From Thiobacillus sp. 0-1251 (GTDB taxonomy: Bacteria; Pseudomonadota; Gammaproteobacteria; Burkholderiales; Thiobacillaceae): DNA of 64,000 bases. A model generated the notes under the pieces. The model saw only the letters and a program-made list of their open reading frames with translations, had not been told where the DNA came from and made no database searches. Within the stretch, counting starts at the first letter, position 1, and the number at the start of each line of letters is the position of its first letter. The translations under genes were made by a program, and so were the position numbers. This document shows positions 8,900-17,412 of this stretch, one piece after another. The stretch is from assembly GCA_001899305.1 (NCBI GenBank), contig MKWL01000011.1:186001-250000 (forward strand). The letters are read 5' to 3'.

Positions 8900-9961
8900 T
8901 CAGACCGCATAGAGGACGGTTTCGATCGCGCTGATCGTGGAGTGATGCTTGACGTGCAGGCGGTAGCCATAACGCTCGCTGATGATGACGGGGATCCTGA
9001 AGTAGTCGTCGAGGTTGTGGTACAGGCACAGGCACAATTTGGGACGGTCGCGTTCGATCGTGCGATGCGCGCCCTGGACGACGCGTTGCTCCGAGCCTTC
9101 GACGTCGAGGGCGATCATCGACACCTTGCCCTCGACATAGTCGTCGATGGCGACGCCTTCGTGCTGGTAGGTGCTGTTGGCCGCGTCCGCGGTGACGTGC
9201 GCGTCGAGCCCGGAATTGGACATGTCGTCGTCGAAGCTCAGCAGCGTGTTCTCGCTCCAGAGGATCTTGTTGTGGATCGTCACCTGCGGCGCGGTCTTGA
9301 ATTTCTCCCGGAGGTAGGCCGACCAGGTCTTGCTCGGTTCGAAGGCCGCTATGCGGATGGCGGGATTGTTTTCAAGGGCGCGGTCGAGATGCTTGCCGTT
9401 GAAGGCGCCGGCAAACACGAGCTGGCCGGAGGCGTCGAGCCGTTCGTTGATGTCGTTACCGAAATACGGGCTGGCGCTGAAGAGGGACTGGTCCCAGAGC
9501 CGTCCGCACAGGATGTTTTCGATGCAGCCCCGGTAGGTCTTCTTCGACACCGGATCGGCGAGCAGGCCGATGGCCCGGTCGCACTGGTCCATGTTTTTTT
9601 GCAGGTAGTCGTAGACCTCGAAGGTCCGGCAATGGAACAGCGGGAAATAATAGAGCTCGCTTGCAACCACCCTGGCCTGCAGTTCCAGCAGGCCGGCCGT
9701 AATGATGATCACGGTGTCCTTGGGCAGCATGGCCTGCACGTCCTTGAAAGGCAGGACGGGGATGCCCCAGAGCGTCTTCTCGGCGATCTCGCGCGTGCTG
9801 TCGCAGACGCCGTAAGGCGTGGGCAGGAGCTTGCCGTCACCGCAGTACTGCTCGACGAAGCCCTTGAGCCGTCGCCCGGCGCCCCACAAGATGAGCTTTT
9901 TCCCCTGCAGGCCCTTGATCGTGTTGGCCAGGTAAGTCGTGTCGATCTCTGAAAATAACAT
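8900..9961 (-). CDS. FkbM-family methyltransferase with N-terminal nucleotide-binding-like domain
   Basis: 353 aa. The N-terminal part (about 15-110) reads KKLILWGAGRRLKGFVEQ, a Rossmann-like glycine loop often found in front of sugar-modifying enzymes. The C-terminal part carries the FkbM signature ALDVEGSEQRVVQGA and is expected to methylate a hydroxyl group using SAM. It sits between the class III aminotransferase and the Fe-dehydrogenase genes and is read in the same direction. FkbM enzymes are frequent in surface-polysaccharide and flagellin-glycan islands, which fits the neighbourhood. Confidence 0.8.
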   Translation of the reverse strand: MLFSEIDTTYLANTIKGLQGKKLILWGAGRRLKGFVEQYCGDGKLLPTPYGVCDSTREIAEKTLWGIPVLPFKDVQAMLPKDTVIIITAGLLELQARVVASELYYFPLFHCRTFEVYDYLQKNMDQCDRAIGLLADPVSKKTYRGCIENILCGRLWDQSLFSASPYFGNDINERLDASGQLVFAGAFNGKHLDRALENNPAIRIAAFEPSKTWSAYLREKFKTAPQVTIHNKILWSENTLLSFDDDMSNSGLDAHVTADAANSTYQHEGVAIDDYVEGKVSMIALDVEGSEQRVVQGAHRTIERDRPKLCLCLYHNLDDYFRIPVIISERYGYRLHVKHHSTISAIETVLYAV

Positions 9962-9973
9962 GGGGGTCGCTCG

Positions 9974-11254
9974 CTAGAGAGGTTGATCGAGTGTTGCCTG
10001 GAACAGAGCCAGCGTGGCCTTCAATCGGTCCGCAAAAAAATCGAAATCCGCCTCGGTGGCGGCGTAGTTCGGCAGCAGGCGGATGGTGCGGCCGAGATTG
10101 CAATGCTGGAGCAGCAAGCCGTTCTGCTGCGCCAGCCTGCAGAACAGGTCGCCCGCCTGTTTGCTGTCGAGCCTGCCCGTGTCGCTCAGGTCGAATGCGC
10201 ACATCAGCCCCTGGCCTCGGGGATTGCCGATAAGGGAGGATTCGGCAGCAATCGCGCCGAGTTTAGCCAGCAGGTAGGCGCCGGAGGCGCGGTTCCGCTC
10301 GAGCAGGCCGCGGTTCTCGATCTCGTCGATCAGGTGGGACACCAGGGCGCCGGCATATGACTCGTTCTGGTGGGAGCTGAAATACTCCATCGCGAACTTC
10401 GCATGCGGGACGGTATGGCCGTTGGCAATGACGCAGGAGACCGGGTAGCCCATCCCCATGGCTTTTGCGGACACGACGAAATCGGGCACGCATCCGAGCT
10501 GTTGATAGTAGAACCAGCTGCCCGTCCTGCCGAAGCCGGTCTGGCACTCGTCGAAGACCAGGAAGATGCCGTTGTCGTCGCAGAGTTGTCGGACCGCCTG
10601 GAAATAGCGGCGCGACGGAAAGTAGAATCCGCCGCCCGAGATGATGGGCTCGAAGATCGCCGCGGCAATGTCGTCCTTGCAATCGCCGATGGTCTGCCGG
10701 AACGCCTCGATGCAGCGGTCGGTTTCCGCTTCGTCGTCGGCATGGGCACGCGGCGCAGGCGTGACGTACGAGTGCTCGACCGGCGGCCGGATCCGGTCGC
10801 GCGACATCGAGTACGCGGCGCTGCCGTGCGTCAGTCCGTGATAGGCCTTGTCGAAGGCGATGACGCCCGGCTTCTCCTTGATGTGCTTCGCGTACTTGAG
10901 GCAGCATTCGACGGCCTCTGCGCCGGTCGACAGGAAGAGGATGCGGCCGTTCATCTCCGGGGCGCGGTCATGAATCTGCTTGGCGGCCAGCAGGACCGAC
11001 CGGGTCAGGGTAGACGTGTCCGTGTCCTGCAGGGTCTGGGCGATCTCCTGCATCTTGCGGGCGACGCCGGGATCGGAGTGGCCCAGCACCGCGCAAAACT
11101 GGCCGCTGTTCAGATCCAGGTACTGGTTACCGTCGGCATCCCAGACGTAGCTGCCTTGCCCCCGCACCAGGACGATGTCGCGGAAGCTCAGCACGGGAAG
11201 CATGTAGCGTCCGTATTCGGCAAGCAGGGATGCGTTGTTGTCTGGCTGGCTCAT
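9974..11254 (-). CDS. Class III PLP-dependent aminotransferase
   Basis: 426 aa, typical for the family that includes GABA transaminase and glutamate-1-semialdehyde aminomutase. The cofactor region shows IFLVFDECQTGFGRTG and the PLP-lysine segment VVSAKAMGMGYP. The G-A-E-A segment after ILFLSTG is also present. It should move an amino group to a ketone or aldehyde. Because it directly follows an acyl carrier protein gene, its substrate may be a carrier-bound or free keto acid that becomes the N-acyl group of the sugar. Substrate specificity cannot be derived from sequence. Confidence 0.85.
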   Translation of the reverse strand: MSQPDNNASLLAEYGRYMLPVLSFRDIVLVRGQGSYVWDADGNQYLDLNSGQFCAVLGHSDPGVARKMQEIAQTLQDTDTSTLTRSVLLAAKQIHDRAPEMNGRILFLSTGAEAVECCLKYAKHIKEKPGVIAFDKAYHGLTHGSAAYSMSRDRIRPPVEHSYVTPAPRAHADDEAETDRCIEAFRQTIGDCKDDIAAAIFEPIISGGGFYFPSRRYFQAVRQLCDDNGIFLVFDECQTGFGRTGSWFYYQQLGCVPDFVVSAKAMGMGYPVSCVIANGHTVPHAKFAMEYFSSHQNESYAGALVSHLIDEIENRGLLERNRASGAYLLAKLGAIAAESSLIGNPRGQGLMCAFDLSDTGRLDSKQAGDLFCRLAQQNGLLLQHCNLGRTIRLLPNYAATEADFDFFADRLKATLALFQATLDQPL

Positions 11255-11273
11255 GTCAGGTTGCTCAATGGAA

Positions 11274-11561
11274 TCAAGGTGCGGGGGATCGATCGCATTT
11301 GTCGTCGATCAATGCAACCAGTCCGCCGACGGTTTTTGCCTGGTCGCCCAGCATGTCCGCTTCCGAGAACTGGATGCCGAAGCGCTCTTCGATGCGAAAG
11401 ACGAATTTGATGAAGGCGAGCGAATCGATATGGCCGACGTCGAGGTACCGGTAGGCGGGCAGCGCGGCAGGTTCCGGGACCGCGCCCTTTTCTTCGAGCA
11501 GCTGCACGATGAAATCGTAAACGGCTTGGGACCTGGCGTTCGTCTGGTCGGGGCGCGTCAT
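11274..11561 (-). CDS. Stand-alone acyl carrier protein
   Basis: A 95-aa phosphopantetheine-carrier protein. The attachment site is Ser47 in GHIDSLAFIKF (the usual D-S-L/M motif), in the expected position between helix 1 and helix 2. A tail rich in acidic residues surrounds it. Its ATG overlaps the stop codon of the upstream oxidoreductase (ATGA), so the two are translationally coupled. A start four codons earlier is also possible. A dedicated carrier beside an acyl-CoA ligase gene suggests the ligase loads an acyl or amino-acyl unit onto this protein. Confidence 0.85.
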   Translation of the reverse strand: MTRPDQTNARSQAVYDFIVQLLEEKGAVPEPAALPAYRYLDVGHIDSLAFIKFVFRIEERFGIQFSEADMLGDQAKTVGGLVALIDDKCDRSPAP

Positions 11562-12685
11562 ACCGTTTCCCATTTTCGTGTTTGCGCGGATCGGGAAATG
11601 GCCTCCAGGAAGCGCAAGCCCTCTTCCGATTCCTGGGCACCGTAGACGAACGCGTTGCGCGTCATGGCGCCGGATTGATGCTGGCGCAACTGGTCGGCAA
11701 TATCGGCGTAGAGATTGGCGAAAGCCTCGATGAACCCGGAGGGATGGCCGGATTTGAAACGGTTGTAGCGCAACTGCCGGGCCAGGTCGGCGTCGCCGGA
11801 CCCGCGGTCGATGAGCAGCCTGCGGCCGTCGGCCTGGCTGAACAGCAGATCCTCGGGCTGCATCTGGAACCACTCGGCGCTGGCGAGACTGCCGTAGACG
11901 CGTATGCGCAGGCCGTTGCGGTTGCCGAGCGCCGTTTTTCCGAACCAGGACTGTACCCGCAGGTCGTCCTCGTAGTGCGCAAGGCAATAGACATTGTCGA
12001 CGATGTCGCCGAACTGGCCATAGGTGGCCTGATCGCCGATGACTTCGAGCGGCGCCTTGCCGCCGGTCAGGAAATGGACCAGATGGTGGGCGTGCACGCC
12101 GAGATCGAGCGACACCGTGGGAACGGCATGGTCCTTGAGACGCCAGGCTTGCGGCGCAGCCGCCTGCCGCAGGAAGCCTTCCTGGGGGATCTCGATCTGG
12201 ATCTGCTGGAGGCGCCCCAGCTGGCCGTCGGCGATCATGCGGCGCAATTCGCGCACCATCGGGTAGCCGGAGTAGTTGTAGGTCACCGCCAGGAACCCAT
12301 GGTTGCGGGCCACCGCGTCGTCGATGCTGCGGCACGCTTCGCTGGACACCGCCAGGGCCTTCTCGCAAATGACCGGATAGCCGGCATCGAGCGCGGCGAT
12401 CACGCTATCCCGGTGATCCGGCGTCGGCGTCAGTACCAGGATGGCATCGAGCGATGACTTCTCGCTTTCCAGGAGCGCGTGCCAGGTGGCGTGCGTGCGC
12501 TCGGCCGGGATGCCGTACGTCCGCGCCGTCTCCTCGTTGACGTCGGCACGCCGGCTGAAGCACCCGCTGTCCACGCGAAAATGGCCGTCCAGCCGGCTGG
12601 AATTGTAGTGCGTGTAGCCCACGGCCGAATTCAGGGCGCCGCCGATGAAGCCCAGTCGCAGCGGGGGAAGTTGGGTATGCGCCAT
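11558..12685 (-). CDS. Gfo/Idh/MocA-family oxidoreductase
   Basis: NAD(P)-dependent dehydrogenase acting on a sugar or sugar acid. The 375-aa protein begins with a Rossmann strand (LRLGFIGGALNSAVGYTH), in which the usual GxGxxG is altered. The family CEKALA motif follows near residue 95, and the C-terminal alpha/beta domain supplies the substrate site (LDLGVHAHHLVHF). In glycan clusters such enzymes make 3-keto or C6-oxidised UDP-sugars for later amination. It ends in a stop that overlaps the acyl carrier protein start. Confidence 0.85.
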   Translation of the reverse strand: MAHTQLPPLRLGFIGGALNSAVGYTHYNSSRLDGHFRVDSGCFSRRADVNEETARTYGIPAERTHATWHALLESEKSSLDAILVLTPTPDHRDSVIAALDAGYPVICEKALAVSSEACRSIDDAVARNHGFLAVTYNYSGYPMVRELRRMIADGQLGRLQQIQIEIPQEGFLRQAAAPQAWRLKDHAVPTVSLDLGVHAHHLVHFLTGGKAPLEVIGDQATYGQFGDIVDNVYCLAHYEDDLRVQSWFGKTALGNRNGLRIRVYGSLASAEWFQMQPEDLLFSQADGRRLLIDRGSGDADLARQLRYNRFKSGHPSGFIEAFANLYADIADQLRQHQSGAMTRNAFVYGAQESEEGLRFLEAISRSAQTRKWETV

Positions 12686-12687
12686 GC

Positions 12688-14232
12688 TTATCCTTTATGC
12701 AGGCCGGTTGAATAGGCCTGTCGCAGTGCAGGTTTGTCGAGTTTACCCATGGCGTTCCGCGGAAGCGCATCGACGACGAAGAAGCGGCGCGGCTGCTGGA
12801 AGTCCCCGAGGCGCTGCATGCAAAGCCGTTGCAGGTCGCGCGGTGCAGGTGGAGCGTCGGGCACATGGAAGGCGACGACCACGCCGACCACTTCGCCCAG
12901 CTGGTCGTCCGGCAGCGGAATGGCCGCGCATTCCCTGACTGCCGGATGGCTGGCGACCACCTCCTCGATGTCCTTCGGATAGATATTGATGCCGCCGCTG
13001 ATGATGATGTCCTTGATCCGTCCGAGAAAGTACAGAAAACCCTCGCTGTCCATCCTGCCGAGATCGCCGGTACGGAAATAGTCGCCCCACATCGCGGCCT
13101 GCGTGGCGGCCGGCTGGCCATAGTAGCCGCTGAACAGCATGGGGGTGCGGCACACGATCTCGCCTGGCGTGCCCGGCGGCGCCGCCTGCCCGTTTTCGTC
13201 GAGGATCAGGACGTCCGTTCCGGGAATGGCGGTACCCACCGAGCCCAGTTTGCGGGACGCCGCGTCGGGTGCCAGATTGGTGGCAATGGCAATCTCCGAC
13301 GCGCCGTAGCATTCGTGAAACGCGCAGGACAGGTGGGCCAGCAGCCTGGCTTTCGTTTCATCGTCCAGGAGCGCGGAAGACGACACCAGGCAGCGCAGCG
13401 ACGGCAGCGTTTCCTGGCTGGCGATCAAGGCGTCCAGTATTTGCCTGAGCTGGGACGAAACCGCGATGGAAAAAGTCACGCCATGTTCGCGGACCGTGGC
13501 GATCCAGCTGGCCGGAGTGAAGTGCGCCATGACGATGCTCGTCCCCCCGGAAATCAGCGGCATCAGCACCAGACGTTGCGCCAGCGAATGGTAGAGCGGC
13601 GTGGCGGCCAGCGTCACGTCGTCCGCAGTGACGCCATACAATTCGGCAGCCGCTGCGGCGCGCAGCCGCTTGGTGCGCTGGCTCAGGAGGATGGGCTTGG
13701 GCTGTCCGGTGGAGCCGGAGGTAAGGACCATGAGATACGGCAACGCCTCCGGCAACCCGGGCGCGGTCCCGGGCATGGCGCGGCCGGTATCGATCAGCGC
13801 CGGCACGGATGTCCAGCCTTCCCGGACACCGCCGGCCACGACACGCATGCCGCCGGGCGGAAGACGCAGGTCGGCCAGATTGGAAATCGCGCCGGCCCAT
13901 GCGATCAGATGCCGGACATCGGCGGCCTTGAAGGTGGCGGCCAGCGCTTCCGCGCCCAATCCCATGCTCTGGGGCACGATGACCGCGCCGAGGCGCGCAC
14001 CGGCGAGCAGGGTCAGGACAAACTCGGCGCAATTGGGCAGCAGCACGCCGAGGTGGTCGCCCGCACGCACCCCGGCAATCGACAGGCCATCCGCCAGCGC
14101 ATCCACATCCTGCAGCAGGTCGCGATAGATGTAACGGGCGTTGCCCACCACGAGCGCCAGCTTGTCGGGGCTGTGTTCGGCGGCATGCCGGAAGTGCCCA
14201 TAGAGGGCGGCAGGGTGCGATGAAGTCAGCAT
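12688..14232 (-). CDS. Acyl-CoA/acyl-ACP ligase (ANL adenylate-forming enzyme)
   Basis: Activates a carboxylic acid with ATP and transfers it to CoA or to a carrier protein. The 514-aa protein shows the P-loop-like block LTSGSTGQPKPILLSQ, the A5 motif YGASEIA, the A7/A8 region YFRTGDLGRMD and GRIKDIIISGGINIYP, and the C-terminal catalytic lysine in NAMGKLDKPAL. All core motifs are intact. The start is placed at the ATG following a short gap after the acyltransferase gene; the longer frame runs into that gene. Proximity to the carrier protein gene suggests it charges that protein. Confidence 0.88.
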   Translation of the reverse strand: MLTSSHPAALYGHFRHAAEHSPDKLALVVGNARYIYRDLLQDVDALADGLSIAGVRAGDHLGVLLPNCAEFVLTLLAGARLGAVIVPQSMGLGAEALAATFKAADVRHLIAWAGAISNLADLRLPPGGMRVVAGGVREGWTSVPALIDTGRAMPGTAPGLPEALPYLMVLTSGSTGQPKPILLSQRTKRLRAAAAAELYGVTADDVTLAATPLYHSLAQRLVLMPLISGGTSIVMAHFTPASWIATVREHGVTFSIAVSSQLRQILDALIASQETLPSLRCLVSSSALLDDETKARLLAHLSCAFHECYGASEIAIATNLAPDAASRKLGSVGTAIPGTDVLILDENGQAAPPGTPGEIVCRTPMLFSGYYGQPAATQAAMWGDYFRTGDLGRMDSEGFLYFLGRIKDIIISGGINIYPKDIEEVVASHPAVRECAAIPLPDDQLGEVVGVVVAFHVPDAPPAPRDLQRLCMQRLGDFQQPRRFFVVDALPRNAMGKLDKPALRQAYSTGLHKG

Positions 14233-14239
14233 GGGTATG

Positions 14240-14932
14240 CTAACGGGTGGAACGGGCGATAAATTGAAGAAAAGCCTGACTTGCCAGCGGAAAGCGTTCG
14301 CCGCTCGCCGAAACATACACCTCGTCGGCGAGTGTGTTCCGGGTCACCAGCGTGTTGGCGCCCACGAAGCACTGCCTGCCGATCCGGATATTGTCTCCGA
14401 GGGTGGCGTTGATGCCGAGGAAGCAGGCGTCCCCGATCACGGTCTCGCCCCCGATGGCAACGCCCGAATTGATCCAGCAGGCGTCGCCGATACGGCAACC
14501 ATGTCCGATCGACGCATTGCTGGCAATGAAGACGCTGTTGCCGATCTGCGTATAGGGATGGATGGCGGCATGGTCGAGGATGATGGTGTTCTCGCCCACC
14601 GACACGCTGGCGTGGCGCACCACAGAGGCGTGGACATAGCTGGCGAAGGCGTAGCCCTTGGCCAGGCCTTCCCGGTACTTGCGGACCCGCAGGTCATTCA
14701 TCTCCCGATAGCCGACGGCGATGATCAGGCAATGGTTTGCCGGCGGGTAGTCCGTCTCGATGTCATCGAACGGGATGACGGGAAGGCCTTCGATGAAGGG
14801 ATCGGTCAGGACGGAGCGGTCGACCGTAAACGCCACAACTTCATATTCCAGTCGCGCGAACTCCAGAAACATGCGTGCCATCTGGCCATTGCCGTAGATG
14901 ATCAGTTTTTTATTTCCCGACGCAGCGGTCAT
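14240..14932 (-). CDS. NeuD/PglD-like sugar O/N-acyltransferase
   Basis: Expected to acylate the amino group installed by the upstream aminotransferase. The N-terminal ~85 residues form a Rossmann-like sugar-binding domain (KLIIYGNGQMARMFLEF). The rest is a left-handed beta helix of hexapeptide repeats (VGENTIILDHAAIHPYTQIG onward) with a conserved His in LDHAAIH that serves as general base in this family. About 230 aa, close to PglD. Because an acyl-CoA ligase and acyl carrier protein are cotranscribed, the donor may be an unusual acyl-ACP rather than acetyl-CoA. Confidence 0.85.
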   Translation of the reverse strand: MTAASGNKKLIIYGNGQMARMFLEFARLEYEVVAFTVDRSVLTDPFIEGLPVIPFDDIETDYPPANHCLIIAVGYREMNDLRVRKYREGLAKGYAFASYVHASVVRHASVSVGENTIILDHAAIHPYTQIGNSVFIASNASIGHGCRIGDACWINSGVAIGGETVIGDACFLGINATLGDNIRIGRQCFVGANTLVTRNTLADEVYVSASGERFPLASQAFLQFIARSTR

Positions 14933-14960
14933 GCGCCCACCCTTTCCATGACGCTCTGTT

Positions 14961-16085
14961 CTACATGCATGACTGCGCTGCAATCAGCCGGGTAATGGTG
15001 TCGATCTGCCTGTCGTCCAGGTTTGGGTAAATCGGCAGGCACAAGATTTTTTCTGCGGCCTCGACCGCGACCGGGAGATTGTCAGGGTGCGCGGAGGGAA
15101 GCCCGCGATACATCGAAAAGTCTGAAATCAGCGGATAAAAATAACGGCGCGGGTGGATGCCGTTGTCCTTGAGTATCTGGTGAAGGCCGTCTCGACTGAT
15201 CGGGTAGTCGGCCTCGACCAGAATCGGGAAATAGGCGAAATTGGAAATATCTCCCCGTTCCGCCGGCATGCATTGAATCCCCTTCACCGCTGCCAGGCGT
15301 TTGCGATAGGCCGCGTCGATTTCCCTGCGCCGCGCAAGCGCCTGGTCGATGTATTTCAATTGGAGCATGCCCAGTGCCGCATTGAACTCGCTCATCTTGC
15401 CGTTGATGCCGGGAGCGACGACTGCCACCTCGCTCACATGGCCGAAATTCTTCAGATGATCGATGCGCGTTTTGGTCTTGGCATCCGGGCAGACGATCGC
15501 CCCGCCCTCGAAGGTATTGAACACCTTGGTGGCGTGAAAGCTCAGCACCGACAGATCGCCATGCCGCAGGATGCTGCCGCCCGCGTCGCGCACGCCGAAC
15601 GCATGCGCCGCATCGTAGATGACCTTGAGGTTGTAGTTGTCAGCGATGGCCTGGATGGCCTCGACATCGCACGGGCGGCCGTAGCAATGCACGGGCATGA
15701 TGGCCGTGGTCTGCGGCGTGATGGCGGCCTCGATCCTCGCCGGATCGAGATTGAGCGTGTCGCGGTCGACGTCCACGAACACGGGCTTGATGCCGTTCCA
15801 GAGCAGGGAGTGCGAGGTGGCCACGAAGGAATAGGGCGTGGTGATGACCTCACCCGTGATGCGCAAGGATTGCAATGCCGTGATCAGGGCGATCGTGCCG
15901 TTGGTGAACAGGGCGATGTGCTCGACGCCCAGGTACTCGCCCAGCGCCTGTTCCAGTTGCTGATGGAAGGGGCCATTGTTGGTGAGCTGCTTGCTCTCCC
16001 AGATTTTTTCCAGGTACGGGATGAACTCGTCCAGGGGCGGCAGATAGGGTTGCGTGACGTAAATCTGTTCCGGATCAGTGCTCAT
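14961..16085 (-). CDS. DegT/DnrJ/EryC1/StrS sugar aminotransferase
   Basis: PLP-dependent aminotransferase that converts a nucleotide keto-sugar to an amino-sugar. The 374-aa length is typical. The catalytic Lys lies in SFHATKVFNTFEGGAIV, and the upstream DAAHAFGV segment provides the pyridine-N aspartate. It is the first gene of the operon, transcribed from the AT-rich region to its right. The likely products are 4-amino-4,6-dideoxy or 3-amino sugars. No 4,6-dehydratase lies in this window, so the keto-sugar must be supplied from elsewhere or by the Gfo/Idh enzyme. Confidence 0.9.
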   Translation of the reverse strand: MSTDPEQIYVTQPYLPPLDEFIPYLEKIWESKQLTNNGPFHQQLEQALGEYLGVEHIALFTNGTIALITALQSLRITGEVITTPYSFVATSHSLLWNGIKPVFVDVDRDTLNLDPARIEAAITPQTTAIMPVHCYGRPCDVEAIQAIADNYNLKVIYDAAHAFGVRDAGGSILRHGDLSVLSFHATKVFNTFEGGAIVCPDAKTKTRIDHLKNFGHVSEVAVVAPGINGKMSEFNAALGMLQLKYIDQALARRREIDAAYRKRLAAVKGIQCMPAERGDISNFAYFPILVEADYPISRDGLHQILKDNGIHPRRYFYPLISDFSMYRGLPSAHPDNLPVAVEAAEKILCLPIYPNLDDRQIDTITRLIAAQSCM

Positions 16086-16418
16086 CGATCAACCTTGGTA
16101 TATCAATCGTTCGCTACAGGAAAACGCGCGTGTTTATATATCTATTATGGGGCGCCTGGTGCGGGCGTGACTTCATGAACGGCTCAGGCCGGGCAATCTG
16201 AAGCCGCACGCAGTCTGAGAGCAGACCCGATGCCCGATGATAATGGGTTCTTCGAAGGATTTGTTGGATCGGGAAGGCCAGACCGCTCGGCCCAGGCTTG
16301 CGGAAACGCTTCGCCTGTCCTGCCCCAGGCCCCGATGAAACGGGCATGCCCAATGCCGCAAGGCCCGCATCGCTGCGGGCCTTGCGGGTTTCAGGTGTCG
16401 GCGTTTCCGCCTGCCGGA
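16086..16418. other. Intergenic region holding the glycan-operon promoter
   Basis: No gene is seen. The part nearest the aminotransferase start is AT-rich on the minus strand (TATAAA- and TATAAT-like stretches near 16130-16150) and likely holds the promoter of the nine-gene operon. The right part contains the hairpin listed separately. Confidence 0.5.
16358..16385. terminator. Strong hairpin downstream of the rhodanese gene
   Basis: A perfect 12-bp stem (GCAAGGCCCGCA / TGCGGGCCTTGC) with a TCGC loop lies 33 bp past the rhodanese stop. There is no clean T-run on either side, so termination efficiency is uncertain. Confidence 0.6.
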
Positions 16419-16841
16419 TCAATACGTGGCCTCGTGGACCTGCGGCATGCCGTCGTCCACCCAGCGGGTATAGCCGCCTTCCATGTTCAACACGTTCTTG
16501 AATCCCATCATCTGCAGCACGGCGGCCGTCATGGCGGAACGTCCGCCGGTGGCGCAGTAGACGACGATCTGACGGTCGCGGGCGGCGGCCAGTTCGGGCA
16601 GGTGCTTGGGATAGGCAGGGTCGGCAGCCGCCTCGATGATGCCGCGCGGCACCAGCTGCGCGCCCTTGATGTGGCCCATCTCGAATTCGCCGTGTTCGCG
16701 CACGTCAAGCAGCAGCAGGTCCTCTCTCGCATTGAGTTTGTCCAGCAGCGCCTGCGGGGTGATTTCCCTGACGCAGGATTTGGCGGCGCGGACGAAATCC
16801 ATCAGGCTCATGGGCTGTTCGGGTTTGAAGGTGTTGTACAT
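16419..16841 (-). CDS. Rhodanese-domain sulfurtransferase
   Basis: A single rhodanese domain of about 140 aa, preceded by ~25 residues. The active-site loop is YCATGGRSAMTA: the catalytic Cys starts a six-residue loop typical of thiosulfate- or persulfide-type rhodaneses. The conserved LDVREHGEFEMGHI strand and the GGYTRW end of the domain are present. No signal peptide is seen, so it is probably cytoplasmic. It follows a HIT-family gene by 65 bp on the same strand. A role in sulfane-sulfur handling is reasonable given the sulfur-oxidation genes nearby, but not proved. Confidence 0.9.
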   Translation of the reverse strand: MYNTFKPEQPMSLMDFVRAAKSCVREITPQALLDKLNAREDLLLLDVREHGEFEMGHIKGAQLVPRGIIEAAADPAYPKHLPELAAARDRQIVVYCATGGRSAMTAAVLQMMGFKNVLNMEGGYTRWVDDGMPQVHEATY

Positions 16842-16906
16842 CGCGGGTGTTCCAGGATCGGGTTGTTGAAGGGCCGAAAAATATCAGATTGCGGCGCCGG
16901 GCACAC

Positions 16907-17299
16907 TCATGCCCAGTACTTCGCCTTGTCCGGCAGCACCCAGCGCACGCCGCCGCGCGGATCTTCCTTGTCGCCGCGGTAGCGCGGGATGAGATGGATG
17001 TGCAGGTGCGGGACGGTCTGGCCGCCGGCCGGGCCGTGGTTGATGCCGATGTTGTAGCCGTCAGGCTGGTGGTGCTTGTCGAGGATGTCCTTCGCTTGTG
17101 CCAGCATGCTGAGCAGCGCAGTCTGCTCGGCTTCGGTGGCCTCGAACAGGGTGGCGACATGACGGCGCGGAATGATCACCGTATGGCCGAGCGAGACGGG
17201 AAACCCGTCGCGATAGGCCACGGTGAGTTCATCTTCGGCGACGATGCGGTGCGGGTCGAGCTGGCAAAAAGGACAGGGTTTGGTTTCAGGTGCGGTCAT
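16907..17299 (-). CDS. HIT-family (histidine triad) nucleotide hydrolase
   Basis: About 130 aa. The histidine triad is HLHIHLIP, and a PCPFC motif at the N-terminus suggests a bound zinc as in Hint/Fhit relatives. The GHTVIIPRRHV segment is the other family landmark. Likely a purine nucleotide phosphoramidase or dinucleotide hydrolase. The start used is the ATG directly before TAPETKPCPFC; an ATG 22 codons upstream is also open. It is cotranscribed with the rhodanese gene downstream. Confidence 0.9.
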   Translation of the reverse strand: MTAPETKPCPFCQLDPHRIVAEDELTVAYRDGFPVSLGHTVIIPRRHVATLFEATEAEQTALLSMLAQAKDILDKHHQPDGYNIGINHGPAGGQTVPHLHIHLIPRYRGDKEDPRGGVRWVLPDKAKYWA

Positions 17300-17412
17300 G
17301 CCTTGGATGTACTCGTATTGTTGGTGCGGGGTCGGGATAGGGCCGAGTTTAACCGATGCGTTCACGCAGACGCGGTTGGCGCCCTCATCGACAGGATCGC
17401 CCTGGCGCGACG

